A stretch of 64,000 bases of DNA, taken from the NCBI RefSeq assembly GCF_030546695.1, contig NZ_JAUOTP010000001.1, forward strand, positions 310,001-374,000. The letters are read 5' to 3'. Shown here in pieces: positions 27,463-36,868 of the stretch (position 1 is the first letter of the stretch; the number at the start of each line of letters is the position of its first letter). Made by a program: the position numbers and the translations under genes. Source of the DNA: Sphingomonas natans. GTDB taxonomy: Bacteria > Pseudomonadota > Alphaproteobacteria > Sphingomonadales > Sphingomonadaceae. A model generated the notes under the pieces. It ran no database searches. It worked only from the letters and a program-made list of their open reading frames with translations, and had not been told where the DNA came from.

Positions 27463-28688
27463 CCGGGCGGCAATTCGGGCGTCGGCCCGGATTCGGGAAA
27501 AGGCAAAGGCTTCACCGCGACGAGCCTGAGGGCCGCGAGGATGCTGAGGATCGCAAGCGCTCCGACGAACAGCACGATTCCGTGCCAGCCGCCGCGCGTC
27601 CACGCGACGCCGCCGACCGAGCCGAGGATGCTCGATCCCAGATAGTAAAAGAGCAGGTAGCAGGCCGAGGCGAGCGCGCGATCCTGCATCGCACGGCGAC
27701 CGACCCAGCTGGAAGCGATCGAATGGCCGCCGAAGAAGCCGATCGTGATGAGTGCCAGGCCGAGGATGATCAGTTCAAGGCGATCGGGCGCGGTGAGCAG
27801 CACGCCCGCGAGCAACAGCGCGATCGGCACCCACTGGACCTTGCGCCGGCCGATCCGTCCGGCAAATCCGCCGAACCAGGTCGAGCTGGCAGAACCGAGA
27901 AGATAGAGCAGGAAGATCGCGCCGACCGCGCTCTGGCCCAGCGCGAAGGGCGGCGCGGTCAGGCGGAAGCCGATATAATTGTAGATGGTGACGAGCGCGC
28001 CCATCAGCAGGAAAGCCACGGCATAGAGATAAGGCAATGCGGCATCGCCCGCGAGCCGCTTCAGGCTGCGGCCGATCGCGCCCAGATCGTCGCGGCGAGG
28101 GACAAACAGGCGGGACACGGGTGCGGTCCGCCAGAAGGCGGCAGCCATGATCAGGCTCGTCGCGCCCAGCGCCGCCTCGGCCGTGCGCCAGCCCATCCAG
28201 TCCGTGAGGAGCGCGATCCCGAAGCGGCCGCTCATGCCCCCGATCGCCGAGCCGGCGATATAGAGGCCCATCGCCGAGCCGACCGATCCTGCATCCACTT
28301 CCTCGGCCAGATAGGTCATCGCGACGGCGGGTATTCCGGCCAGCGCGACTCCGGTGAGGAAGCGCATCGCAAGGAACGTCTCCCAGCCCGGCATGATCGC
28401 GGAGAGGATCGTCAGCATGGCGGCGGCCACCAGCGAGCCGATCATCAGCGGTCGTCGCCCGATCCGATCGGACAGGATCCCCGCGGGAATGAGCAGCAAT
28501 GCCATCGGCGCCGTCGCAAGCGAGACGGCGAGGCTCGCCGCTTCGGCGCTGACCCCATATTCTGCCGAGAAGACGGGGAGCAGCGGCTGGACGCTGTAGA
28601 GCAAAGAAAAGGTCGCGAGCCCGGCGAGCAGCATCGCCCAGGACAGTCGGCGATAAGCGGGTGAGCCGCGCGTGATCCCGGAATGCAT
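27459..28688 (-). CDS. MFS transporter (YnfM/CynX-like)
   Basis: A 12-helix major-facilitator transporter of 409 residues. The helix 2-3 loop motif is ILSDRIGRRPLMI, followed by MRFLTGVALAGIPAVAMTYLAEEV, a form common in the YnfM-type branch. The second half repeats the motif as FAGRIGRRKVQWVP. The substrate is unknown. It is convergent with the glutamate dehydrogenase gene: both stop codons lie within one CTAG tetranucleotide, so there is no room for a shared terminator. Confidence 0.88.
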   Translation of the reverse strand: MHSGITRGSPAYRRLSWAMLLAGLATFSLLYSVQPLLPVFSAEYGVSAEAASLAVSLATAPMALLLIPAGILSDRIGRRPLMIGSLVAAAMLTILSAIMPGWETFLAMRFLTGVALAGIPAVAMTYLAEEVDAGSVGSAMGLYIAGSAIGGMSGRFGIALLTDWMGWRTAEAALGATSLIMAAAFWRTAPVSRLFVPRRDDLGAIGRSLKRLAGDAALPYLYAVAFLLMGALVTIYNYIGFRLTAPPFALGQSAVGAIFLLYLLGSASSTWFGGFAGRIGRRKVQWVPIALLLAGVLLTAPDRLELIILGLALITIGFFGGHSIASSWVGRRAMQDRALASACYLLFYYLGSSILGSVGGVAWTRGGWHGIVLFVGALAILSILAALRLVAVKPLPFPESGPTPELPPG

Positions 28689-28751
28689 CGGCGCGCTTTA
28701 GGGCAGGCGCCGGCTGGGGTCAGCCCCGTTGAGAGCGGGCGGAGGACAGGA

Positions 28752-29543
28752 TCAGAGGCGCGGGAACTTCAACCCGCCGGGCATGGGCGGCGCGCCCGGC
28801 TCGACATCGGCGACGTCGAGGCGGCGCCAGCCGTTCGGGCCAAGCCGCTCCATCGGCTGGAAGCGCGTCTTATACTGCATCCGCGCCGACCCCTTCACCC
28901 AATAGCCGAGATAGACGTAGGGGAGGCGGGCCGCATTCGCGCGCGTGATGTGGTCGAGGATGATGAACGTGCCGAGCCCGGGACGGGTCTCCAGATCGGG
29001 ATCAAAGAAGCTGTAGACCATCGACAGGCCATCAGACTGCTGGTCGGTCAGGCAGGCGCCGATCAGGCGGCCGGGGCGGCCATGCTGCGCCGGCTCGCGA
29101 TATTCGACGATGAAGGTGGTGACGGGCGTTTGCTCGACCATGTCGGCGAAATCGAGCTCGTCCATCTCCGCCATGCCGCCGCCCGGGTGGCGCGCGGAGA
29201 GATAGCGGCGGAGCAAATCATATTGCTCCTCGGTCGTCCACGGACGGCAGGCGTTGATCTCGATATCGGCATTGCGGCGGATCAGTTTGCGCTGCGTGGA
29301 ATTGGGCGCGAACTCGCCGGCGACGACGCGGACCGAGACGCAGGCCTGGCAATCGATGCAACTCGGTCGATAGGCGACGCCCTGGCTGCGGCGGAATCCG
29401 ATTCGCCCGAGCGCCTCGTTGAGCTCGGAGGCGTGCGGCCCGGCCAGCTCGGTGAACACCTTCCGCTCCGTGCGACCCGCGAGATACGGGCACGGCGCAG
29501 GGGTCGTCACGAAGAACCGCGGAAATTTGAACTGCGCGCTCAC
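28752..29543 (-). CDS. bpt: Aspartate/glutamate leucyltransferase or arginyltransferase (N-end rule)
   Basis: Transfers leucine (Bpt type) or arginine from tRNA to acidic protein N-termini, marking them for ClpAP degradation. It has 263 residues. The N-terminal cysteine pattern is [18 protein letters not shown], then [15 protein letters not shown]. The C-terminal part has [27 protein letters not shown] and [20 protein letters not shown], the usual transferase fold. The bacterial family is mostly leucyl-specific, so the symbol is tentative. It is the downstream neighbour of ilvA with a 125-base gap. Confidence 0.92.
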   Translation of the reverse strand: MSAQFKFPRFFVTTPAPCPYLAGRTERKVFTELAGPHASELNEALGRIGFRRSQGVAYRPSCIDCQACVSVRVVAGEFAPNSTQRKLIRRNADIEINACRPWTTEEQYDLLRRYLSARHPGGGMAEMDELDFADMVEQTPVTTFIVEYREPAQHGRPGRLIGACLTDQQSDGLSMVYSFFDPDLETRPGLGTFIILDHITRANAARLPYVYLGYWVKGSARMQYKTRFQPMERLGPNGWRRLDVADVEPGAPPMPGGLKFPRL

Positions 29544-29668
29544 CGCTCCGTCACGCCCCTGAAGATGCTCTTGGCCCCATCACGACTATGCCGTTAGCAC
29601 AAGCTCATGAAAAGCGTGTTTACGACGAAAGATGGTTACCAACGTTCGGCCCGATCAAGTGGCTCCGA

Positions 29669-30916
29669 TCAGGCAAGCTCGACCGGGCTCACTTCATAGG
29701 CGGCGGCGCGCAGTTCGCTGATCAGGCGATCCAGATGCGCCTGGTTGCGGGTCTCGCATTCCACATCGAGGCTCAGACCCTTGGCCGGGAGATTGGTGAA
29801 GATGCGCTGGTGCGAGAGCTCCAGGATGTTCACGCCTTCCTGATCGAAGATCCGCGCGACGTTGAACAGCGCGCCGGGCCGATCCTGCAGCCGGATGCGC
29901 AGGCGCGCGAGGCGGCCCGAGCGCGCGAGATCGCGCAGCAGCACGTTGGCGAGCAGACGCGTGTCGATATTGCCGCCGCACAGGACGATGCCGACCGTCT
30001 TGCCGCGGAAGCGCTCGGGGTGGGACAACAGCGCCGCGAGGCCGGCGGCGCCGGCCCCCTCGACGACGGTCTTCTCGATCTGGAGCAGCAAGGCGACCGC
30101 GCGCTCCATCTGGCGCTCGGACACAAGCACGATCTTGTCGACCTTGTCGCGGACGATCGCGGAGGTGAGCGCGCCCGGCTCGTTGACGGCGATGCCTTCG
30201 GCGAGCGTATCGCCGCCGATCGGACGGTGCTCGCCGCTGATGCGGTTGAACATCGACGGATAGAGCTCGGCCTGGACGCCGATGACCTCGATTGCCGGAT
30301 CCGACGCCTTGGCGACCGTCGCGCAGCCGGAGATCAGCCCGCCGCCGCCGATCGGGATGACGAGGCAATCGATCTCGGGCGCGTCCGCGAGCATCTCCAG
30401 CGCGACCGTGCCCTGGCCGGCGATGATGTGCGGATCGTCAAACGGGTGGACGAAGGTCAGTCCGCGCTCCGCCTCGACCTCGCGGGCATGCGCATAGGCA
30501 TCGTCGAAGCGCTCGCCGAACAGGATCACGGTCGCGCCGTGGCTCTCGGTCTGCTGGACCTTCACGGTCGGCGTCGACTTGGGCATCACGATCGTGACCG
30601 GGATGCCGAGCCGCCGGCCATGATAGGCCACGCCCTGCGCATGATTGCCCGCCGAGGCGGCAACGACGCCACGCGAACGCGCTTCCTCGTCGAGCTGGAG
30701 CAGCTTGTTCAGCGCGCCGCGCTCCTTGTAGGCGGCGGTGAACTGGAGATTCTCGAACTTGAGATAGACGGTTGCGCCCGTCATCTCGGACAGCGTCCGG
30801 CTGAGCAATGTCGGCGTGCGGACGATCGAGGGCTGGACGCGCGTCGCGGCGATGCGAATATCGTCGATCGTCACCACGGGGGTCGGGACGAGGGCGATTT
30901 TGTGCAGCGTAGCCAT
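29669..30916 (-). CDS. ilvA: Threonine ammonia-lyase with ACT domain
   Basis: PLP-dependent deamination of threonine to 2-oxobutyrate for isoleucine synthesis or catabolism. It has 415 residues. The PLP lysine is Lys64 in FTAAYKERGALNK, with SAGNHAQGVA as the substrate loop and the PLP-phosphate loop IPIGGGGLISG. A single ACT-like regulatory domain occupies about residues 330-415 (RLRIRLQDRPGALFNVARIF), so allosteric control is likely. Like other dehydratases it releases a reactive enamine; a RidA gene is encoded 10 kb away. Confidence 0.94.
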   Translation of the reverse strand: MATLHKIALVPTPVVTIDDIRIAATRVQPSIVRTPTLLSRTLSEMTGATVYLKFENLQFTAAYKERGALNKLLQLDEEARSRGVVAASAGNHAQGVAYHGRRLGIPVTIVMPKSTPTVKVQQTESHGATVILFGERFDDAYAHAREVEAERGLTFVHPFDDPHIIAGQGTVALEMLADAPEIDCLVIPIGGGGLISGCATVAKASDPAIEVIGVQAELYPSMFNRISGEHRPIGGDTLAEGIAVNEPGALTSAIVRDKVDKIVLVSERQMERAVALLLQIEKTVVEGAGAAGLAALLSHPERFRGKTVGIVLCGGNIDTRLLANVLLRDLARSGRLARLRIRLQDRPGALFNVARIFDQEGVNILELSHQRIFTNLPAKGLSLDVECETRNQAHLDRLISELRAAAYEVSPVELA

Positions 30917-31009
30917 AGGCGGCCCCTACAGCCTCTCGGCCCGCAATTGAACCCTGATGCGCGACGAACGCGGCTGGCGCGCCGCCAAGCTCCGCATTAA
31001 CGGAGAGCC

Positions 31010-31876
31010 ATGGCTAAAATCGCATATATCGGTCTCGGTGTGATGGGCGGGCCGATGGCACGTCACCTCCACGCGGCGGGCCACGACGTCACCGTCTACA
31101 ATCGCACGTCCGAAAAGGCGGAGGCCTGGGTCGCTTCCTATGGCGGACGGTCTGCGCCGACCCCGGCTGCCGCTGCGGAGGGTGCGGATGCCGTCTTCAG
31201 CTGCGTCGGCGCGGATGCCGATCTCGAAGAGGTGACGCTGGGTGCGACCGGTGCGTTCGCAGCGATGGCCGAGGGCAGCCTGTTCGTCGATCACACGACG
31301 GTTTCGGCCAGGATCGCGCGGCGGCTGGCGGAAGAGGGCGAGGCGCGCGGGCTGCTCGTCGTCGATGCGCCGGTGTCCGGCGGGCAGGCCGGCGCCGAGA
31401 AGGGTGCGCTGTCGATCATGTGCGGCGGCACGATCGAAGCGCTGGCGAAGGCGCACCCGCTGATGGACGCTTATGCCGCGCGGATCGTCCATATCGGCGG
31501 AGCGGGTGCGGGACAGCAGACCAAGATGGCCAATCAATTGTGCATCGCGGGTGCGCTCCAGGGCCTGTCCGAAGCGCTGCGTTTCTCGCAGGCCTCGGGG
31601 CTCGATACGGACAAGGTGTTCGAGGCGATTTCGGGCGGTGCGGCGGCGAGCTGGCAGATGCAGAATCGCTGGGCGACGATGGCGGCGGACAGCTTCGACT
31701 TCGGCTTCGCGGTCGATTGGATGCGCAAGGATCTGGGCCTCGCGCTGGACGAGGCGCGTGGCAATGGCGCGACCCTGCCCGTCGCGGCTCTGGTCGATCA
31801 ATTCTATGCCGAGGTACAAGCGATGGGCGGCGGACGCCAGGATACGAGCAGCCTCGTGCGCAGGCTCGGCCGATGA
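31010..31876 (+). CDS. NAD(P)-dependent 3-hydroxyisobutyrate-dehydrogenase-family oxidoreductase
   Basis: A 288-residue beta-hydroxyacid dehydrogenase. The N-terminal Rossmann motif is IGLGVMGGPMARHL. The substrate motif VDAPVSGGQAGAEKGALSIMCGG is present, and so is the catalytic lysine region GAGQQTKMANQLCI. Substrates could be 3-hydroxyisobutyrate, tartronate semialdehyde or a similar acid; sequence alone does not decide. A GGAGAG site precedes the ATG. The stop overlaps the amidohydrolase start by four bases (ATGA). Confidence 0.9.
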   Translation: MAKIAYIGLGVMGGPMARHLHAAGHDVTVYNRTSEKAEAWVASYGGRSAPTPAAAAEGADAVFSCVGADADLEEVTLGATGAFAAMAEGSLFVDHTTVSARIARRLAEEGEARGLLVVDAPVSGGQAGAEKGALSIMCGGTIEALAKAHPLMDAYAARIVHIGGAGAGQQTKMANQLCIAGALQGLSEALRFSQASGLDTDKVFEAISGGAAASWQMQNRWATMAADSFDFGFAVDWMRKDLGLALDEARGNGATLPVAALVDQFYAEVQAMGGGRQDTSSLVRRLGR

Positions 31877-33564
31877 AGGCGGTCCTTCTCGCGGGCGCGG
31901 CTTCGCTCTCGCTGGCCGGCGCGCCACTCGACGCGAAGAAGCGCGCGCCCGTCGCCGAGATCCCGCTCGCCGAGCAGGGACTGGTCGACAATGTCAACGG
32001 CTATACGCTGGACGGCAAGGGCGCACTGGTGCGCTTCACCGGGTTGCTCATCGATCGCGACGGCAAGGTCGTGCACCTGCTGAAATCGGGTGACACCCGC
32101 CCGCAGCGTCCCGACTTCAAGCTCGACGGCAAGGGCCGCACGCTCCTGCCCGGCCTGATCGACGCGCACGGCCATGTGCAGGGGCTGGGAGAGCAGGCGC
32201 TGAGCCTCGATCTGACCGGCACCAAGAGCCTCGCGGAGGCACAGGCGCGGCTGGCGGCTTATGCGCCGGCGCATACCGGATCGGCGTGGATCCGCGGCGG
32301 CGGCTGGAACCAGGAAACGTGGAAGCTCGGGCGCTTCCCGACCGCTGCCGATCTCGATGCGATCGTTCGCGACCGGCCGATCCTGCTGGAGCGGATCGAC
32401 GGCCATGCGACCCTCGCCAACAGCGCGGCGATGGCGGCCGCGGGGATCAGCGCCAAGACCAAGGATCCGGCCGGCGGGCGGATCGAGCGGGATGCGAAGG
32501 GAAACCCGACCGGGCTGTTCGTGGATTCGGCGCGGGCGCTCGTCGAGCAGGCGGCGCCGGCGCGGCTGCCGCGCGAACGCGACCAGGCGTTCGCCGCCGC
32601 GCAGGACATATTGCTCGCCGATGGCATCACCGCGACCTGCGACATGGGCACGAGCGTCGAGGATTGGGAGGCGATGCGCCGCGCCGGCGATCTCGGCCGG
32701 CTGCGCCTGCGCGTCGTCAGCTATGCGTTCGGGCTGGAGCCGGCGCTGGCCGTCGCGGGCACGGGGCCGACGCCCTGGCTCTATGCGGGCAGGCTGCGGA
32801 TGGTGGGCGTGAAATTCTATGGCGACGGCGCGCTCGGGTCGCGCGGCGCGGCTTTGAAGCAGCCTTATGCCGATGCGCCGGGGCAGAAGGGGACCTTGTT
32901 CAACGACGATGCCAAGCTCAAGAATCTGATGAGCCGCGCGGCGATGGACGATTTCCAGGTGGCGGTGCACGCGATCGGCGATGCGGCCAATGCCGAGGTG
33001 CTCGACGCGATCAACGAGTTGTCGGACACCTACAAGGGCGATCGGCGCTGGCGGATCGAACATGCCCAGATCGTCGACGTGAAGGATCTGCCGCGCTTCG
33101 CCCAGCATGGCACGATCGCCTCGATGCAGCCGAGCCACGCGACCTCCGATCACAAGATGGCGATCGCGCGGCTCGGGCCGGATCGGTTGGGCGGGGCCTA
33201 TGCCTGGAAGGCGATGCTGGATCTGAAGGTGCCGCTCGCCTTCGGGTCGGATTATCCGGTCGAGGATCCCAATCCCTTTGCGGGATTGGCCGATGCGGTA
33301 ACGCGGCAGGACGCGGCGGGCGATCCGCCGGGCGGGTGGTTGCCCGAGCAGAAGCTGACTTTGACGCAGGCCTTTGCGGCGTTCACGATCGGCGCGGCGT
33401 ATGCAGCCAAGGCCGAGGACAAGGTCGGGAGCCTCGAGCCCGGCCATTATGCCGACTTCATCCTCGTCGATCGCGATCCGTTCGCGGTCGACCCGGCAGC
33501 GCTGCGCGAGACGAAGGTGCTGGAAACCTGGGTCGGCGGGCAGCGCGCGTGGATGAAAAAATAA
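31873..33564 (+). CDS. Exported amidohydrolase (YtcJ-like)
   Basis: A metal-dependent hydrolase of 563 residues. A signal peptide (MKAVLLAGAASLSLAGAPLDA) suggests a periplasmic location. The TIM-barrel metal motif is LLPGLIDAHGHVQG. The YtcJ-type features include WIRGGGWNQETW, VHAIGDAANAEVLDAI, WRIEHAQIV and FGSDYPVEDPNP, followed by GSLEPGHYADFILVDRDPF. The physiological substrate is unknown. ATG 31873 overlaps the upstream dehydrogenase stop, so the pair is translationally coupled. Confidence 0.9.
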   Translation: MKAVLLAGAASLSLAGAPLDAKKRAPVAEIPLAEQGLVDNVNGYTLDGKGALVRFTGLLIDRDGKVVHLLKSGDTRPQRPDFKLDGKGRTLLPGLIDAHGHVQGLGEQALSLDLTGTKSLAEAQARLAAYAPAHTGSAWIRGGGWNQETWKLGRFPTAADLDAIVRDRPILLERIDGHATLANSAAMAAAGISAKTKDPAGGRIERDAKGNPTGLFVDSARALVEQAAPARLPRERDQAFAAAQDILLADGITATCDMGTSVEDWEAMRRAGDLGRLRLRVVSYAFGLEPALAVAGTGPTPWLYAGRLRMVGVKFYGDGALGSRGAALKQPYADAPGQKGTLFNDDAKLKNLMSRAAMDDFQVAVHAIGDAANAEVLDAINELSDTYKGDRRWRIEHAQIVDVKDLPRFAQHGTIASMQPSHATSDHKMAIARLGPDRLGGAYAWKAMLDLKVPLAFGSDYPVEDPNPFAGLADAVTRQDAAGDPPGGWLPEQKLTLTQAFAAFTIGAAYAAKAEDKVGSLEPGHYADFILVDRDPFAVDPAALRETKVLETWVGGQRAWMKK

Positions 33565-33571
33565 TCGAAAT

Positions 33572-33690
33572 CCCTCCGTTTGCTTCGAGCGGAGATCGAG
33601 CCTGTCGAGATCGCACACGAGAAGTCAGAAGAAAGCGTTCTCGACGGACGCTTCTCGACGAGCTCGAAGCTGCTCGAACCGAACGGAGGG
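33572..33690. repeat. REP-like inverted repeat, family D
   Basis: The outer arms CCCTCCGTTTG... and ...GAACGGAGGG are complementary. Inner stems built from CTTCGAGC, TCTCGACG and GCTCGAAG occur between them. It resembles the element at 61113-61226. It occupies nearly all the space between the convergent amidohydrolase and redoxin genes. Confidence 0.7.
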
Positions 33691-33694
33691 CTAA

Positions 33695-34297
33695 TCAGCC
33701 CGCATATTTGACCGAGCAGCCATAAGCGCGGCTCTCGGCGACGGCGATCTTGCGGCCGGCTTTCAGATCACCGAGCGCGGCCAGGACGAGGTTCTTCGCC
33801 GAGGCGATGTCGGCCACATTGGCGGTCGGCGTATCGTCGATCGCGCCCTGATAGACGAGGCGCCCGGCCGGATCGATCACATACATGTGCGGCGTCGTCT
33901 TGGCGGCATAAAGCCGGCCGACCTTGCCGGCGGGATCGAGCAGATAGGCGTTCGGCGCGGCCCTGGCCGACTTGACGAAGGCGGCGGCTTCGGCGCCGTT
34001 CATATGGCCCTGCTGGCCGGGCGCGCCGGAGTTGATCGTCAGCCAGACGACACCCTGCGCCTTTGCGGCACCCTGCGTCTTCTGCATGTTGCCGCTGCCA
34101 TAATGCTTCTTCACGAAGGGACAGCCGGGGTTGTTCCATTCGAGCACGACCGTCTTGCCCTTGAAGGCGGCGAGACTGACCGGTTTGCCGGCGGCGTCAG
34201 GCAATGTGAAATTCGGCGCGGGCGCCCCGGTCGGAACATCGGCGGCGGCGGGTGCGGCGATCGCGATCATAGCGAGGCCGAGGATCGGAGTACGCAT
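33695..34297 (-). CDS. Exported redoxin (AhpC/TlpA-like thioredoxin-fold) protein
   Basis: A 200-residue periplasmic protein with a signal peptide ending near PAAADV. The thioredoxin-fold domain begins APNFTLPDAAGKPVSLAAFKGKTVVLEW. It has the single cysteine of NPGCPFVKKHY where TlpA proteins have CxxC, so the chemistry is peroxiredoxin-like or one-cysteine. A second conserved cysteine lies at the very end (YGCSVKYAG). The role is unknown. It lies 31 bases downstream of dsbD on the same strand, so DsbD may be its reductant (inference). Confidence 0.86.
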   Translation of the reverse strand: MRTPILGLAMIAIAAPAAADVPTGAPAPNFTLPDAAGKPVSLAAFKGKTVVLEWNNPGCPFVKKHYGSGNMQKTQGAAKAQGVVWLTINSGAPGQQGHMNGAEAAAFVKSARAAPNAYLLDPAGKVGRLYAAKTTPHMYVIDPAGRLVYQGAIDDTPTANVADIASAKNLVLAALGDLKAGRKIAVAESRAYGCSVKYAG

Positions 34298-34328
34298 CAG
34301 GCTCTCCTCTCTTATGGCTCCGACCGAC

Positions 34329-36374
34329 TCAGGCCGGCAGCGCCGCCAGCATGCCCGGCGTCAGCACCTGGGGCAATTCCTTCGGCTCGGCGCCGGCGGC
34401 GGGATACCAGAGATAGAAAGGAACGCCCGAGCGGCCATGCGCGGCGAGGAAGCGGCTGATCGCGGGATCGCCGTTGGTCCAGTCGCCGACCATCGTCACG
34501 ACCTTCTTCGCAGCGAAGGCGTCGGCCACTTCGTCGCGCTCGATCGCGGCCTTCTCGTTGACCTTGCACGTCAGGCACCAATCGGCGGTGAAGTAGAGCA
34601 GGACCGGCCGCCCCTCGGCGCGGAGCGCGGCGAGGCGAACCTCGTCGAAGCGTTCGTGGCCCGGCTCGGCCGTGGCGACCGTCGCCGCGGCGGGAGCGTT
34701 GCGCACGGTCGCGACGATCAGCGCTGTCACGAGCAAGGCGGGGATGAGCGGCCACCACGCGGCGGGCTTCATCGCCTGCTGGCGGCGGCCGACCCACCAC
34801 AGACCGAGCGTGAAGATGAAGGCGGCGGTGAGCGCGAGCGTCATGCCGTTCACCCCCGCCTGCCGGCCCGCGATCCAGGCCAGGCCGAGCGCGGTCAGGA
34901 ACATCGGCACCGAGAGGATCCGGCGCAGGCGATCCATCCACGCGCCGGGCTTGGGCAGCTTCTTGCGCAGCGCGGGCACGAAGCCGAGCAGGAGGAACGG
35001 GAGCGCGAGACCGAGACCCAGGCCGGCGAAGATCGCCAGCGCGGCCGCGGCGGGGAGGACGAGCGCCGCACCCAGCGCGACACCCATGAACGGTCCGGAG
35101 CAGGGCGTGGCGACGAAGGCGGCGAGCGCGCCCGTCCAGAAGGCGCCGGCCTTGCCGCCCTTGGACGCGAGCGCATCGCCGCCCGTGATCGCGGGCAGCT
35201 CGAACAGGCCGGCGAGGTTGAAGGCGATCGCGCTGACAAGCACGAGCAGGATCAGGATGACGCGCACGTCCTGCAGCTGGAACGCCCAGCCCGCGGTCTG
35301 CCCCGCGGCACGCAGGCCGAGCAGGACCGCGCCCAAGGCGAGGCAGATGGCGATGACGCCGGCGGTGTAGGCGAGCGCTTCGCCGCGGGCATCGGCCTCC
35401 GACTTGCCCGAGCGGGCGAGGCTCAGCGCCTTCAGGCTCAGGATCGGGAAGACGCAGGGCATGATGTTGAGCAGCAGCCCGCCGAGGACCGCTCCGCCGA
35501 GCGCGATCAGCGTGGCGACGAGGCCGGTGTCGCCGGAGCGCTCCGAGGCACCCGCGGCGGAGACGGCGGCGATCGTACCGGGGGTCGCCTCCAGCGAGAC
35601 GCCGCTGTCGGCGCCCAAGCGGAGGACGCCCTCGATCTTTGCCGGCGCGGCGCCTTCGTGCGCGACGGTCTCGATGACGAGCCGATCGCCGTCGCGCGCG
35701 ACCTTCTGGGGGGCGGCATAATCGATGAGCTTGTCGGTCAGCGGGAAGAAATAGGGCTGGGCGGCCTGCGCGGTGGCGGGCAGCGGCACTTCGATGCGGA
35801 AGACCTTGCCCGTGATCGCGAAATGGCCGGGGCTGGCGAGCGGGCGGGGGAGGGCGGCACGCCAGCGATCGAACTGGGCGACCTTGGCGGGATCGGCATG
35901 GCCGTCGCCGACGATCAGCTCGGTCTCCAGCACCGCCGTCTCGGGCACGCAGACGGAAGGATTGCAGGCGAGCCAGTCGAGCTTGGCGCTGATCGGCAGC
36001 TTCGTGCCGGGGGCGAGGCCCTTGGGCACATCGACCGTGACGAGCATCGCGTAATCGCGCTCATACACATAGTTCATCAGACCGGCGATGATGAGCGTCT
36101 GCGGGATCGGATATTGGATCGCGCCGAAGGCGAGGCCCTTGGGCGCGGTCCATTCGACGCGCGTCTCGAGCCCGGCGTCGCCCGGATTCTTCCAGTAACC
36201 GTGCCAGGTGGCGGCGGGGCGCATCGCGAAAGCGAGCGTCGCCTTGCTGCCCGGCGCGGGCGCTGCGCTCTCTGCGACGAGATTGGGGGTGATGTGATTG
36301 GTGGTGCCCAAAGCCTCGGCCGCGACGGGGGCGGCGACGAGGAGGGCGAGCAAAGCGAGGAAAGTGCGGATCAT
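34329..36374 (-). CDS. dsbD: Thiol:disulfide interchange protein DsbD family
   Basis: Carries electrons from cytoplasmic thioredoxin across the inner membrane to periplasmic disulfide proteins. It has 681 residues. A signal peptide ends near VAAEA, and the N-terminal periplasmic DsbD-alpha-like domain has a CNPSVCVPE pair. The CcdA-like membrane core has the redox cysteines in NIMPCVFPILSLKAL and VATPCSGPFMG. The C-terminal thioredoxin domain has the WCLTCK active site. All three cysteine pairs are present. It heads a likely two-gene unit with the redoxin gene. Confidence 0.93.
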   Translation of the reverse strand: MIRTFLALLALLVAAPVAAEALGTTNHITPNLVAESAAPAPGSKATLAFAMRPAATWHGYWKNPGDAGLETRVEWTAPKGLAFGAIQYPIPQTLIIAGLMNYVYERDYAMLVTVDVPKGLAPGTKLPISAKLDWLACNPSVCVPETAVLETELIVGDGHADPAKVAQFDRWRAALPRPLASPGHFAITGKVFRIEVPLPATAQAAQPYFFPLTDKLIDYAAPQKVARDGDRLVIETVAHEGAAPAKIEGVLRLGADSGVSLEATPGTIAAVSAAGASERSGDTGLVATLIALGGAVLGGLLLNIMPCVFPILSLKALSLARSGKSEADARGEALAYTAGVIAICLALGAVLLGLRAAGQTAGWAFQLQDVRVILILLVLVSAIAFNLAGLFELPAITGGDALASKGGKAGAFWTGALAAFVATPCSGPFMGVALGAALVLPAAAALAIFAGLGLGLALPFLLLGFVPALRKKLPKPGAWMDRLRRILSVPMFLTALGLAWIAGRQAGVNGMTLALTAAFIFTLGLWWVGRRQQAMKPAAWWPLIPALLVTALIVATVRNAPAAATVATAEPGHERFDEVRLAALRAEGRPVLLYFTADWCLTCKVNEKAAIERDEVADAFAAKKVVTMVGDWTNGDPAISRFLAAHGRSGVPFYLWYPAAGAEPKELPQVLTPGMLAALPA

Positions 36375-36427
36375 AGTGCGGCCTCTAGCACGCGACGGAC
36401 GGCAATGGCCAAGGTGCCTTCCTCAAC

Positions 36428-36513
36428 CCCGTTTGTCCTGAGCTTGTCGAAGGACTGTTCTTCTTACCGCTCGCAAGGAAGGACGGTGCTTCGACAAGCT
36501 CAGCACGAACGGG
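36428..36513. repeat. REP-like inverted repeat, family B
   Basis: CCCGTTTGTCCTGAGCTTG and CAAGCTCAGCACGAACGGG are reverse complements at nearly every position, with CGAAG/CTTCG continuing the stem inward. The loop contains a weaker CTTCTT/AAGGAAGG pairing. It lies upstream of dsbD, after the 95-aa gene. Confidence 0.75.
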
Positions 36514-36531
36514 TGGTGGGGCGTCTGCCTA

Positions 36532-36819
36532 TCATCGCCGGTCGCAGGCGTCATAGGCGCCGTTGACGCAGGCATCGACGCGGGCGCGCCAGTCGATGAG
36601 GCGGCGCTGATAGGCGGCGCGGGCGCGGACATAGTCGCGCTGGGCGTCGTCGGCATCGCGGGCCGCGCCGGCATCATCGCGTTTGGCGACGACGGCGGCG
36701 GCGTTGCGGTTGAGCTGTTCGGTGCGGAGACGATCGAGGCGGTGGGGCTCGTCCTCGGCGGCCTGGGCCTGGGCGGCGACGGGGAGGGCGAACAATGCAA
36801 GAAGCAGGAAGTGGCGCAT
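36532..36819 (-). CDS. Small exported protein, unknown
   Basis: A 95-residue product with a clear signal peptide (MRHFLLLALFALPVAAQAQA). The mature part is highly charged, Arg/Asp/Ala-rich and probably helical (LDRLRTEQLNRNAAAVVAKR). Two cysteines close to the C-terminus (DACVNGAYDACDRR) could form a disulfide. I do not recognise the family, although similar Arg-rich periplasmic proteins are common in sphingomonads. The frame continues upstream, but the signal peptide fixes the start at 36819. Confidence 0.75.
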   Translation of the reverse strand: MRHFLLLALFALPVAAQAQAAEDEPHRLDRLRTEQLNRNAAAVVAKRDDAGAARDADDAQRDYVRARAAYQRRLIDWRARVDACVNGAYDACDRR

Positions 36820-36868
36820 CGCGCGAGCGTGCCGCTCGCCGTATTGCCGAGCGCTGAATGGCGGTACT

